64,000 nt of DNA, from positions 3,224,001 through 3,288,000 of the forward strand of contig OZ245869.1 of the NCBI GenBank assembly GCA_965229355.1. The letters run 5' to 3'. The stretch comes from GCA-2737725 sp965229355 (GTDB lineage: Bacteria; Pseudomonadota; Alphaproteobacteria; Rhodospirillales; Rhodospirillaceae). The translations under genes were made by a program, and so were the position numbers. The first letter of the stretch is position 1; every line of letters starts with the position of its first letter. Positions 32,835 through 42,147 of this stretch are shown here, in pieces. The notes below the pieces were generated by a model that saw only the letters and a list, made by a program, of their open reading frames with translations, was not told where the DNA came from and did no database searches.

Positions 32835-34175
32835 ATGAACGATCATACTCAACAGCCGGGCTCAGGTAACACAGCGGATGCTTATCCGCCCGAACGCTAT
32901 GCCTGGTACGTCGTGCTGGTCTTGTTCCTGGCGTACACCGTGTCGTACATCGACCGCACCATACTCACACTCATGGTTAAACCCATCCGCGATACGTTGG
33001 GCATTAGCGATGTGCAGATCAGCCTTTTGCATGGCTTGGCGTTTGCGATTTTTTATACGGTTTTGGGTGTACCCATTGGCTGGCTGGCCGACCGCGCCAA
33101 CCGCACAAAAATTATCGCGGTGGGTATTTTTGTGTGGAGCATGATGACCGCGCTGTGTGGCGTCTCGCGCTCATTCAGCCAGATGTTTTTAGCGCGCATT
33201 GGTGTCGGCGTGGGTGAGGCTGCTTTGTCGCCGGCTGCGTACTCCATGCTGAATGATTACTTCCGGCCAGATCGTCGCACGCTTGCGATCAGTGTCTACG
33301 CCACGGGTGTTTACATCGGTTCTGGGCTGGCGCTGATTGTCGGTGGCAGCGTGATTGCGGTCACGCCGCCGTTGGATTTGCCTGCCGTCGGACATTTAGA
33401 GCCCTGGCAGGTGGTGTTTCTGGCGGTTGGCATCCCAGGGCTTTTGGTTGCCGCGCTGATGAAGACAGTCAAAGAGCCCATACGTCGTGGCTTAATGAAG
33501 ACTGGCCAAACAACACTAAAAGATACGCTGGCGTTTATCATGGCGCGCCGTGCGACATATGGCCTGCACTTTCTCGGTTTCGCGATGCTGACAATGTTGT
33601 GGAGCGGATGTGCGGCCTGGATACCCACATTCTTCGCGCGCACCTTTATGTGGACGCCGGCAGAGATCGGCCCGTGGTTTGGTTCGGCTGTGGCATTATT
33701 TGGAACGCTTGGGCTACCCTTGGGCGGATTACTGGCAGAACGCTTCAAGAGGCGCGGCATGGCAGATGCCAATATTCGCGTGGGCGTTGTCTCAGCATTA
33801 GGGCTTTTGCCGTTGGGTATTCTGTCGCCACTCATGCCCACGCCATTCATGGCGTTAGGCTGTTATGCGGCGTTTGTCTTTTTCTCAAGCTTACCGTTTG
33901 GCGCAGCTGCTGCGGCATTGCAGGAAATCACGCCGAACCAAATGCGCGCGCAAGTCTCAGCCCTTTATCTGTTCGTCGTGAATCTCACTGGCATTGGCGT
34001 GGGGCCCACCATTGTCGCATCCATCACGCAATATGGCTTTGGCGATGACGCGGCCTTGAAATATGCGCTTGCCATTACAGCGGGCATCTCAGCCACGCTT
34101 GCGGCTATCTTGCTTGTATTTTGCCTCAAACCTTATCGTGCCGCTGTCACGGCTGCACAGGCATGGTCTGCTTAA
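32835..34175 (+). CDS. MFS transporter (spinster-like)
   Basis: 446 residues from ATG at 32835 (CGGGG upstream). Twelve membrane helices are visible. The first contains 'YTVSYIDRTILTLMVKPI', typical of the spinster-like proteobacterial MFS group. The loop 2-3 motif 'GWLADRANRTKII' and 'GVGVGEAALSPAAYSML' are present. Members are often encoded with TonB receptors and catabolic enzymes and move organic acids or sterol-like compounds across the inner membrane. Here it lies between the VOC/cupin pair and the DUF4437-type cupin, so import of the locus substrate is likely (inference). Confidence 0.9.
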   Translation: MNDHTQQPGSGNTADAYPPERYAWYVVLVLFLAYTVSYIDRTILTLMVKPIRDTLGISDVQISLLHGLAFAIFYTVLGVPIGWLADRANRTKIIAVGIFVWSMMTALCGVSRSFSQMFLARIGVGVGEAALSPAAYSMLNDYFRPDRRTLAISVYATGVYIGSGLALIVGGSVIAVTPPLDLPAVGHLEPWQVVFLAVGIPGLLVAALMKTVKEPIRRGLMKTGQTTLKDTLAFIMARRATYGLHFLGFAMLTMLWSGCAAWIPTFFARTFMWTPAEIGPWFGSAVALFGTLGLPLGGLLAERFKRRGMADANIRVGVVSALGLLPLGILSPLMPTPFMALGCYAAFVFFSSLPFGAAAAALQEITPNQMRAQVSALYLFVVNLTGIGVGPTIVASITQYGFGDDAALKYALAITAGISATLAAILLVFCLKPYRAAVTAAQAWSA

Positions 34176-34187
34176 TAGATTGTCTGC

Positions 34188-35033
34188 CTAATAGTTCTTC
34201 GGCTTCACATAGCCTTTGGCGTACTTCTTCAATTCATCGGGAATTTGCGGGTTGTACGGCGCATCCCAAGTGAACGGCAGCTTCTCGGTGGCAAACGTAT
34301 TCACCAGCGGCCCGCCAATCGTGCGCACAAACAAGTTGTAGCCGGTGTCGGTACCAGAAGGGCCGTGGTAAACATCTTCACGCCACCACGCATAACCACC
34401 TGGCCCCATGCGTCCGCAATCACCCCACACATAGTCGCCCTCGATTACATACAATTCTTCCACCATCGGGTGCGTCCATTGCGGCTTGGCCATGCCCGGC
34501 GGAACGCGATGCGGCGGCGAGCAATACAGGAACGAGACTTCGCTTGTGTATGGATCGGTGCGGAATGGCTTGATCGCAACGCCCTTTGACAGTTGTGGAT
34601 CGACAAGGCCTGGATCCCACTCCATCAATTTCGGGTCTACAAACTGTACCAGCAATTTCTCGTCGTAGGCTTTGCCCACGCCGTTGATGATGGTGGGTTT
34701 GTCGTAAAACATGGTCAGCAACACAGCACCCTTTGGCGATGATGCGCTTTCGCGCGTGTAGCCTGCAGGGAAAAAGCCATAGCAGTGGCGATCATACGTT
34801 TTGCCATTGATGATGATTTCACCCTCCAGAACCATGAACTCTTCATGGGCGGTGTTGTATTCAGATTGGGTGCGTTGCCAGCCCGCAGGATAACGAATGA
34901 TGGTTGTGGCGTCCGTTCCCGCCTCATCAATGCTCAACATTTTCATCTCAATATCTTCGCGACCGGGGCCATAGAGGCCTTTGCTCCAGGGAAGATCTTG
35001 CGCCTGAATGAACATGATGTGTGGGCGAGCCAT
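34188..35033 (-). CDS. Two-domain cupin protein
   Basis: 281 residues with a duplicated cupin fold. The first half has 'EYNTAHEEFMVLEGEIIINGKTYDRHCYGFFPAGYTRE', the second 'WTHPMVEELYVIEGDYVWGDCGRMGPGGYAWW'. Each has the short G-x5-H/E pattern and a following Pro-Gly turn. It is of the ChrR/DUF4437-like type and lacks a leader, so it is cytoplasmic. It converges on the MFS gene with a 12-bp gap. It might be an isomerase or dioxygenase of the pathway, but no reaction can be assigned. Confidence 0.75.
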   Translation of the reverse strand: MARPHIMFIQAQDLPWSKGLYGPGREDIEMKMLSIDEAGTDATTIIRYPAGWQRTQSEYNTAHEEFMVLEGEIIINGKTYDRHCYGFFPAGYTRESASSPKGAVLLTMFYDKPTIINGVGKAYDEKLLVQFVDPKLMEWDPGLVDPQLSKGVAIKPFRTDPYTSEVSFLYCSPPHRVPPGMAKPQWTHPMVEELYVIEGDYVWGDCGRMGPGGYAWWREDVYHGPSGTDTGYNLFVRTIGGPLVNTFATEKLPFTWDAPYNPQIPDELKKYAKGYVKPKNY

Positions 35034-35090
35034 AGGGCATCCTTTAAATGCGTCAGATAAAACGAACCGCGGTTTGGAGGCTTTGCATTC

Positions 35091-36635
35091 TTACCACTTG
35101 CGCTTCCACCACACGATTGGCCCAGAGATGGTCAATATAATGGCGAGCAGCGCAACGATATTATTAATCCACTTCCACTGACCTGTAAAAATATTGCCAG
35201 TGTGAATGTCGGCCAGGAACAGGAAAAAAGTGGTCCCCGATACGCCTGGGTAGGGCATTTTTGTATCTTCAAATACAGCATCTAAGCTTGGGGCGGCGTA
35301 AATCGAGCGGCTCATTTTAATGTACCACATCTCGTCCCGCCGAAAGGCATCGGTAATCGCGAGTTTTGGTCCGTTGACCTTCAGGGGTGTAAAACTGGTC
35401 TCGCTGTCACGGCGATAAAACTGACCAACGCCACCGGCGCCCACAAATGTAACGCCGTCACGCCGGATAAGGTTCACCAAGCTCGCATCGGTACCGTCAC
35501 TTTCGGGCAGTATTTTTTCGGCAGCCCATGTCTTGCCTGCATCTGAGGATGAGAAAATCCCCAAGCGCGTTGCAATGGTGAGGGACTGAGGCTGATCTGG
35601 ATAGGCAATCACATCGCCAATTTCACCGGTGAGATTTTTGTAATCGTAAATGGGCGGTAAGGCTTGGCGAGGTAGGCGGACTTCTTTGCCATGTTCAATC
35701 AACGCTTCAATGTGATCAACCATCGCGCCCGTGATGCTGACATATAATATCGGAACAATCGCGAGCAGGCCGATAATGGGGCCGTGGCCGCGATATAACC
35801 AGCGCAGCACACGCTGACGTCGTTTTAATTGACCTTTGGCGGGTTGGTGCCGCCAGCGTTGGGGAAGCCACCAAAAGACAAAACCCGTTATCGACAGAAC
35901 TATAATTGCAATGCCGCTGTAGTCATTGACGATCAGCGACCACGGCTGCGGCAAAAAGCCGGTGCCGACGTGTAAGTCTAGCGTGAATGCCGGAAGTGAT
36001 AATGATGCTGGCAAGCCAGACACTTGCACGTCGCTTAAATCAGTCCAGGAAATGTTGTCAGGGTTTGTCGTATCGATGCGGAAAATACGGCTGTGATGAT
36101 CAACGCCAACAAGTTCGCCAGGTTTTGAACCTTGAGTAAGGCTGGTGATGTCGTGACCGCGCAAGGTAAATGGAACGGCGCGCGTGCCATTATCTTTAAC
36201 AATCCAGATGCCGTCATCTGTTGCGATCCACACATGATTAAGGTTCTCTGCGGGGCCATCCACAACCGCATAGGTTTGCGGCAAACCTTCTGCGCCATCC
36301 CACGCAATGTCGGTCCAGGTTTTGCCATTGTCTGTGGTCAGCCACAGCCCGCGCTCTGAGCCGCCGAGATAACGATTTGCATCAGTAGGGTCTGCAGTCA
36401 TCTCGCGCATAATGGTGCCACGCACCAACCGATCAATACGTGCAGAAGTGACCCAATCAGGCACGGTCCATTGGTGCGACCAGCGCCATTCGTGATGATT
36501 GAGGATCCAACCGGTTAACCCTAAGGCCGTCAGCCACACCATCGCGGCCAAACCCGCCACTTTATGAATTGTGCGCCACCACGCCCACGTGCTGCGTGAC
36601 GGCGTGGCAACTGGTGTGGGGATCGCTTCGGCCAT
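35091..36635 (-). CDS. PepSY-associated membrane protein with Asp-box repeats
   Basis: 514 residues. Membrane helices lie at about 27-46 (beginning with the PepSY-TM type 'WWRTIHKVAGLAAMVWL'), 238-257, 285-304 and near the C-terminus. The two periplasmic loops each carry a sialidase-type Asp-box: 'TTDNGKTW' (100-107) and 'SSDAGKTW' (363-370), with surrounding beta-propeller-like sequence. PepSY membrane proteins are often linked to iron or siderophore reduction beside TonB receptors. The CpeT-like gene ends 2 bp before this start, so they form an operon. The propeller halves may join to one sensor or binding domain (inference). Confidence 0.78.
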   Translation of the reverse strand: MAEAIPTPVATPSRSTWAWWRTIHKVAGLAAMVWLTALGLTGWILNHHEWRWSHQWTVPDWVTSARIDRLVRGTIMREMTADPTDANRYLGGSERGLWLTTDNGKTWTDIAWDGAEGLPQTYAVVDGPAENLNHVWIATDDGIWIVKDNGTRAVPFTLRGHDITSLTQGSKPGELVGVDHHSRIFRIDTTNPDNISWTDLSDVQVSGLPASLSLPAFTLDLHVGTGFLPQPWSLIVNDYSGIAIIVLSITGFVFWWLPQRWRHQPAKGQLKRRQRVLRWLYRGHGPIIGLLAIVPILYVSITGAMVDHIEALIEHGKEVRLPRQALPPIYDYKNLTGEIGDVIAYPDQPQSLTIATRLGIFSSSDAGKTWAAEKILPESDGTDASLVNLIRRDGVTFVGAGGVGQFYRRDSETSFTPLKVNGPKLAITDAFRRDEMWYIKMSRSIYAAPSLDAVFEDTKMPYPGVSGTTFFLFLADIHTGNIFTGQWKWINNIVALLAIILTISGPIVWWKRKW

Positions 36636-36637
36636 TT

Positions 36638-37657
36638 TTAGTGATTCGTATGCAGTGGCGCAAAGCTATCGGTTTTGGCGCAGCTTACTTCCATCCCCTC
36701 TGACTTCGCTGCAATCTTTGCGGCGAGCGGTGTTGCATCAACGGCAGATATGATTTTTCCACTCGGGTCATTGATCATCAGCTTTAGTTGATCAGCGATG
36801 CCATTAGCTGCGGGGTATTCCGCGCGCAGCAACATCGCTTCACGCTTGCTGCCGTCTTTAGATGTCAGTGGTATTTTGTATCCGCGGTCGTAGCCTTTGA
36901 GCGTTCTGGCGCCCGCGGCATCTTTCACGCGACAGTCATACGGTGTGGCGCGGTACAATTTTGTGTGGGTTCTGTCATTGCGGCCTAAGAACAATTGATC
37001 AGCCATCCAGTTGTTGTCGTAAAGCCAAAGGATATCAGGCGTTAACACCCATTCGGCATCAGCGCGAAATTCAGCATCTGCCCGCTTCGAGATAAAAGAG
37101 CAGGTGCCAGGGCCATACTTTTGTTTTTCAGGTGTGTTTCCTTGCAGTAAGCCGAACACTTGGTTGCCATCGCGACGCCAGACCCAATCGCAATTCAGTG
37201 CGCCAGGTTCACGCATTTGCACTTTGCTCCACAGTTCAGGGCGTTCGTGCAAATTTTCAAATTGTTCGGGGTTGAGAGGGCCTTGGCCTAGGACGTTCAC
37301 AGCGCCCAGTTTCTCATCGATATACACTTTATATAAAACTTGGCTGCCCGCGACGATGGGGCCATCGCGCCCATCGGCATTAATTTGTCCGTAAAATACA
37401 ACATCGCCGACTTGTGGCGCATTGATGCGCGCGAACGTGCGGTGCCAATGTTCATGGCCGCCTTCTTTGGGCATCGTCACGTTTTTTTCGTAATAAACTT
37501 GTGGGTAGGAGTCCCACGAGCCCGGCAGCCATGCGATCATGTCCTGCAAAACTTGCTCAAGCTGCTTTCGATCTTGTTCGTACCCTGGTGCGGCGATTGC
37601 TGTTGCCGTCACTGCTGTGCTGAGAAAAACCGCAAGACTCCAAACCGATAATTTCAT
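36638..37657 (-). CDS. Exported CpeT/CpcT-like protein
   Basis: 339 residues with a signal peptide (MKLSVWSLAVFLSTAVTATA, cleavage after 'AIAA'). The central barrel carries the CpcT/CpeT pattern: 'MIAWLPGSWDSYPQVYYEK', 'HRTFARINAPQVGDVVFYGQ', 'VLYKVYIDE', 'CDWVWRRDGNQVFG' and 'CSFISKR'. In cyanobacteria this fold attaches bilins to phycobiliproteins. In heterotrophs it is found in exported proteins of unknown function, and four Cys residues suggest disulphides. It is the first gene in a pair with the Asp-box PepSY protein. A lipid- or pigment-binding role is possible but unproven. Confidence 0.7.
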   Translation of the reverse strand: MKLSVWSLAVFLSTAVTATAIAAPGYEQDRKQLEQVLQDMIAWLPGSWDSYPQVYYEKNVTMPKEGGHEHWHRTFARINAPQVGDVVFYGQINADGRDGPIVAGSQVLYKVYIDEKLGAVNVLGQGPLNPEQFENLHERPELWSKVQMREPGALNCDWVWRRDGNQVFGLLQGNTPEKQKYGPGTCSFISKRADAEFRADAEWVLTPDILWLYDNNWMADQLFLGRNDRTHTKLYRATPYDCRVKDAAGARTLKGYDRGYKIPLTSKDGSKREAMLLRAEYPAANGIADQLKLMINDPSGKIISAVDATPLAAKIAAKSEGMEVSCAKTDSFAPLHTNH

Positions 37658-37728
37658 AATCGCTCCCCCCTAATGCCCTCAAAAGCTTACGCCGTGGGAA
37701 TTGTTGTGCCCACGGCGTTTTGCAGTCG

Positions 37729-38922
37729 CTACTTGCTGTTCATACGCTTGCGCACCAATGCCCCTGCTTCATTGTAGTCTTTTGGTAGTTGTTGCAGGAA
37801 AGCGTTTGGCGTGAACAAGGGCTCGTACTGTTGGAAAACAGGAAGTAACAGCGCCATCGGATATTCCGGGAAGCGGCGGTTCTTGCGGAAGTCCGCAATC
37901 GGCACACGCGCACTAACGATATCCTCGTGGTGATTGGACGAGCGCGCCAATGGCGTGCCGCGTGGATCAACAATCGCGGTGCCTTCATCCTTAGAGCCTG
38001 CGGCTTCGGCAAAGCCGATGTTGTCGGGTGACACAGAATTGCCAACACCCACGCAATAGGTGCGGCTGGCGCGCGCGGCGGCAATCGCAGACTCAGCATT
38101 GGTGCCGCCGGTAACGGTTAAGATCATGATCTCTGCACCCTTCAAGGCGAGGGCTTGGTAGAGCATCGGTTCGCTGCCGACGGCGGTCATTGCGATGTTG
38201 CCGATATCTGTACGTGCGATGGGCAGGGTGGCATCCCACCCATACATTTCAACGTAGCGATCCAGCACATCATAGATCGTCGTGCCAATCAGCGCGCCTT
38301 CACCAAACAATCCCAGAATGTTGCGGGCTTTCCATTGCTTCGAAACAATTTCGCCCGTGGGGCCAACAATCACAGACATGTTGATGACGTGGTCCGGCCA
38401 ATCTTTTTCTTTGGCGTAACAGCCAAATGCAATGTAGCAGCCGTATTTTTTAGCCTTCTGGCCGATTGCTTCTACCTCAGGGCCAGGAAGATCAAACGCG
38501 ATGCGATTCAGTTCTTTGCGATTCCAAGGTTGAAAGCCTTGGATTGGAAACTCGTGCATGCAGATCAAATCCTGCTTCGCACCCCATAGCCGTTCGCCGC
38601 CCCAGGCATCTGCTGACCCTTGCGCGTTGTCGATCAAATCTGTGACGTGCTTGATGTTCGCTGCCATTGATGACTTCAAGTTTTTCAAATCAACGGCGCG
38701 CACGCGCGATTGAATCGCTGTGACGTTGATGGCGTCTTGTCGCAGTGGTGTGGTTTCGTAAACACCGCGTTTGGCAACTGAAACGGTCGTGGCAGGTTTG
38801 CGTGATGCGGTGCTGTCTTGTGCCAATTGTTCGGCTGCGGCGCGTCCCGCAAGTGCGGCTCCGCCAGCCATGCCTGCGATGCCGGTCATCAGTGAGCGAC
38901 GCGTTGATTTAGATTGAGTCAT
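37729..38922 (-). CDS. Tat-exported nitrilase-fold protein without the catalytic cysteine
   Basis: 397 residues with a twin-arginine leader ('STRRSLMTGIAGMAGG'). The carbon-nitrogen hydrolase fold is recognisable, with the catalytic Glu124 ('MHEFPIQGF') and Lys198 ('KQWKARN'). The strand that should hold the nucleophilic Cys reads 'GNIAMTAVGSEPM' (241-253), with Ala/Val in its place and 'LKGAEIMI' following as usual. Amidase or nitrilase chemistry is therefore not expected. It is divergent to a TonB receptor across a 188-bp AT-rich promoter region and has a paralogue at 42.1 kb. A binding or structural role in the periplasm is inferred. Confidence 0.82.
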   Translation of the reverse strand: MTQSKSTRRSLMTGIAGMAGGAALAGRAAAEQLAQDSTASRKPATTVSVAKRGVYETTPLRQDAINVTAIQSRVRAVDLKNLKSSMAANIKHVTDLIDNAQGSADAWGGERLWGAKQDLICMHEFPIQGFQPWNRKELNRIAFDLPGPEVEAIGQKAKKYGCYIAFGCYAKEKDWPDHVINMSVIVGPTGEIVSKQWKARNILGLFGEGALIGTTIYDVLDRYVEMYGWDATLPIARTDIGNIAMTAVGSEPMLYQALALKGAEIMILTVTGGTNAESAIAAARASRTYCVGVGNSVSPDNIGFAEAAGSKDEGTAIVDPRGTPLARSSNHHEDIVSARVPIADFRKNRRFPEYPMALLLPVFQQYEPLFTPNAFLQQLPKDYNEAGALVRKRMNSK

Positions 38923-39110
38923 CTGTTTTTCCCCCTAATCTGTGGCTCAAATAGAACATTGTGCTGTTTATCGGTCAATAAATAGAAAATTGATATATCT
39001 CAAAGATTCTATAAAGATGCATATTCTATCATTAGCTTGTTAGGCGTAAGATTTACGTCAGGGGAAATACGTACCCAAAGTGGGGGTACTTCGAAAAACA
39101 GGGGGGCCAT
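38923..39110. promoter_or_regulatory. AT-rich divergent promoter region
   Basis: The stretch between the nitrilase-like gene and the TonB receptor is clearly richer in A and T than its surroundings, as expected for divergent promoters. It has several near -10-like TATAAA/TATTCT hexamers (for example around 39010-39030). I could not define individual promoters. Confidence 0.35.
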
Positions 39111-41591
39111 ATGAAGAGAGATCGTCTTTTAACAACTGCAGCTATCGCGCTCGCAGCGTCGGCACTGCAGGTGCCGTTTATGTCCACCGCTTCTGCGCAA
39201 CAACAGACGGCGCAGTCTGGCGGATTGGAAGAAATCATCGTTACAGCGCGTAAGCGCGAAGAAAATTTGATGGAAGTGCCGCTGTCCATCAGCGCAATCA
39301 CTGAGTTGCAGATCGAACGCAGTGGCATCAACAACATGAGCGACCTTGCCACGCAAACGGTCGGCTTTTCCTATCACCAAGGCTTCGGCCGTTTAGGATC
39401 TGGCCAAGGTGGCGGCGCATCGAACCGTCCATCCATTCGCGGCATGTCGAATATTCTCGGTGGCCCAAACACCGGCTTCTTTGTCGATGGTGTGTATGTT
39501 GCAGGTAACCCGTCCAGTTATCAGCTTGATAACTTAGAGCGCATCGAAGTCATTCGTGGCCCGCAGTCGGCGCAATTGGGCCGTGGCACATTTGCTGGCG
39601 CGGTAAACTTCATCACACGCAAGCCTACCAACGAATGGAAGGGCAAGGTTGAAGCGACAGTTGGCCAGTACGATCATTACGAAGGTACAGGTTACGTCAG
39701 CGGACCGATCATTGAAGACAAATTGTTTGCTGAAGTAAACGCGCGTTACTACTCGTTCGGTGGGGATTACAAAAACGCAGTCACCGGCAAGCGTGATATT
39801 GGCGATCAGAAAAGCAAAAACATTGGCGGTAAGATTGTCGCCAATCCAACCGAGAATCTGACAGTTGAAGTCAACGTTGGGTATTCGCGCGACCAGGATT
39901 TGGGCTTTGCTGATTTCTTTAACGGCAACACAAAAAACAACTGCTTCCTGCCGGTATTGACCACACCAATTTCAGGCCTTCCGCGCAGCTTAACGCGTTC
40001 GGCTGGTTACTATTGCGGTGAAGTCGAACTGCCCTCGACATTCTATTATTTCAACGATGCTCTTAAAGCTGCGGGAGAATACGGCAGCGACCGTGAAGTG
40101 CAGCGTTATAGCGGCAAAATCGAATATGATTTGAACGATTGGACGCTGACGTATGTCGGGGCCTATGACAAATCGCTCGATAAGCAATTCATCGATCAGT
40201 ATGTCGATGGCAACCGCCGCTTGGGTGCAACGGCTGCTGCTGATACCGCTGTGCTGAGTGGTGGTGTCTCGGGCGTGAACGATTGGTCACAAGAGTTTCG
40301 CATTCAAACGCCGCAAAGCCAAAGTGTGCGCGGTTTATTGGGCGCTTACATGTACCGGGAAGGGAATACAGCCGGGATTGGTGATCGCATCATGAGTGTC
40401 CGCCCCGAAACGCTGGGGCAAATTCGCATTAATCCGACTGGTTTAGCGTACGGTGAAGATGCGTCAGGTGTACAAAACCATGCCCTATTCGGATTAATCG
40501 AAGGCGATTTGTCTGATGATCTGACGTTGACGTTTGAAGGCCGCTACCAAGAGGACGAAGTCTATGCTGACTTCAATCGTGATGGTGTGATCGAAAAAAT
40601 CACGACAGCTAGCGGCACACGTGAACTGCGCGCGAAATACAAAAGCTTCCTGCCGCGCTTTACAGCACGCTACGACTTAACCGATGACTCGAATATTTAT
40701 TTGAACTTGGCGCGCGGTAACAAGCCGGGTGGCTTCAATAACGTTCCAGTCAACAACATGGTCGCAGCTGACATTGCAGCGGTGTTTGCCGCGGGTGCTG
40801 AACGCTACGACGAAGAAAAACTGTGGACGTATGAAGTGGGCTATAAAGCTAGCCTGCTTGAGCGTCGTGCCACGATCACTGCGGCTGCGTTTTACAACGA
40901 TTGGTCCAATCAGGGGCTAACCCTTGGCTATCCGTATTTGCGCATCAGCCCAGCATCGCCCACGACATTCCCACGTATCGTCAACGCGGGTAAGTCGCGC
41001 ATTCGCGGTTTGGAGTTTGATGCAAACGTGATGGCAACGGACTTCTTCGATTTCCGTGTCGGCTATGCCTATAACGACGCTGAAATTCGCGACTACATCG
41101 ACGAAACCGAGCGTGACTTGCGTGATACTGATGGTCAAATCGGAAACGAAGCTACGCAACGCGATCCTACAGGCCAAGTGCGTGGCCGTAAAATTCCGCA
41201 AACACCAGCGCATCAGTTAATCCTGACTGGCAACTTGCACGCGCCGGTATCAGGAGACATTCAAGCGTTTTTCCGCACGGATTTAACGTACGAATCTAAT
41301 CGCTGGGCGCAGGTGCAGAATTTGGCCGGCACGGGCGACTCATACATGTTGAATTTGAAAACAGGTATTGAGACCGATGATTGGACGCTGACGTTGTTTG
41401 CAAACAACGCGCTCAACGACAAAACGCCAACCGTTGTAACGCGCTTGTTCAACTTCAACAGCCCATTGGTGATCCCTGATCCGGTGCTGCGGGCTGTGGG
41501 GCCAAACACACGTCTGACGTTCTTCCGCGATTTCCGCGTTGGCGCGCCGAGAAAGCAGCAGTTCGGTGTCACGGCTCTCTATCGCTTCTAA
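39111..41591 (+). CDS. TonB-dependent outer-membrane receptor
   Basis: 826 residues. Signal peptide up to 'MSTASAQQQ', TonB box 'LEEIIVTARKREEN', plug with 'PSIRGMSNILGGPNTGFFVDGVYV' and 'IEVIRGPQSAQLGRGTFAGAVNFIT', then a large barrel ending in 'FGVTALYRF'. The plug matches the type found with catabolic genes in sphingomonad- and caulobacter-like bacteria. It is divergent to the first nitrilase-like gene and followed by a terminator, so it is transcribed alone or is the first gene before the VOC/nitrilase-like/DUF1838 genes by read-through. Confidence 0.93.
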   Translation: MKRDRLLTTAAIALAASALQVPFMSTASAQQQTAQSGGLEEIIVTARKREENLMEVPLSISAITELQIERSGINNMSDLATQTVGFSYHQGFGRLGSGQGGGASNRPSIRGMSNILGGPNTGFFVDGVYVAGNPSSYQLDNLERIEVIRGPQSAQLGRGTFAGAVNFITRKPTNEWKGKVEATVGQYDHYEGTGYVSGPIIEDKLFAEVNARYYSFGGDYKNAVTGKRDIGDQKSKNIGGKIVANPTENLTVEVNVGYSRDQDLGFADFFNGNTKNNCFLPVLTTPISGLPRSLTRSAGYYCGEVELPSTFYYFNDALKAAGEYGSDREVQRYSGKIEYDLNDWTLTYVGAYDKSLDKQFIDQYVDGNRRLGATAAADTAVLSGGVSGVNDWSQEFRIQTPQSQSVRGLLGAYMYREGNTAGIGDRIMSVRPETLGQIRINPTGLAYGEDASGVQNHALFGLIEGDLSDDLTLTFEGRYQEDEVYADFNRDGVIEKITTASGTRELRAKYKSFLPRFTARYDLTDDSNIYLNLARGNKPGGFNNVPVNNMVAADIAAVFAAGAERYDEEKLWTYEVGYKASLLERRATITAAAFYNDWSNQGLTLGYPYLRISPASPTTFPRIVNAGKSRIRGLEFDANVMATDFFDFRVGYAYNDAEIRDYIDETERDLRDTDGQIGNEATQRDPTGQVRGRKIPQTPAHQLILTGNLHAPVSGDIQAFFRTDLTYESNRWAQVQNLAGTGDSYMLNLKTGIETDDWTLTLFANNALNDKTPTVVTRLFNFNSPLVIPDPVLRAVGPNTRLTFFRDFRVGAPRKQQFGVTALYRF

Positions 41592-41607
41592 TTGAAACGT
41601 GAGAACA

Positions 41608-41638
41608 AACCCCCAGTAGCTTGAAGCTGCTGGGGGTT
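41608..41638 (+). terminator. Rho-independent terminator after the TonB receptor
   Basis: AACCCCCAG...CTGGGGGTT with an inner AGCTT/GCT pairing forms a stable stem. It lies 16 bp behind the stop; the T-run is short (TTATGCTTT). Confidence 0.65.
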
Positions 41639-41657
41639 ATGCTTTGTGGAGCGTCCG

Positions 41658-42089
41658 ATGCCGATGTTGAAGCGCGTGAACTTGTGCGTTGCGGATATGG
41701 ACCGTTCGTTCGCGGTTTACCGTGATGTGTTGGGGTTCACGGTCAGTGAATTGAAAACGTCACTGCCAACCTCGTACTCTTATCCCGTGTTTCAGTTTCC
41801 GGCTGAGGCCAAGCTGCGCTTTGCAACGCTGGACAGCGAAAGCCAAGTGCGCGTGTTAGCCCTGACAGAAGTCACCGGTATAAAATTACCACCGCCACCT
41901 GTGCCGTACATCGCAGCTGTTGTGATCAACTGCGAGAACCTCGACGAGGTGCTTGGCAAGCTTAAAAATATGGCTCTAAAGGTTATACCCGAGCGCCCAT
42001 TGTTAGGTGCGGATGGTCAGCCCAAGGGCCGCGAAACAGCGTTCTTCGATCCCGATGGTCACTTAGTTGTTTTATATAAGCTGACTTGA
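41658..42089 (+). CDS. Glyoxalase/VOC-family protein
   Basis: 143 residues from ATG at 41658 with GGAG six bases upstream; in-frame GTG and ATG codons nearby are alternatives. A single VOC module is seen: 'LKRVNLCVADMDRSFAVYRDVLGFTV', 'LRFATLDSESQVRVLALTEV' and a late 'ETAFFDPDGHLVVLYKL'. The terminal 'DPDGHLVVLYKL' matches the metal-binding C-terminal strand of dioxygenase-like members. It starts the small + strand group that includes the second nitrilase-like gene and DUF1838. The substrate is unknown. Confidence 0.85.
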   Translation: MPMLKRVNLCVADMDRSFAVYRDVLGFTVSELKTSLPTSYSYPVFQFPAEAKLRFATLDSESQVRVLALTEVTGIKLPPPPVPYIAAVVINCENLDEVLGKLKNMALKVIPERPLLGADGQPKGRETAFFDPDGHLVVLYKLT

Positions 42090-42147
42090 CCAAGACGCGA
42101 GAAGCGCCGCAGGATTGCGCAACAATTTCGCCACGGGGGGCACACTA

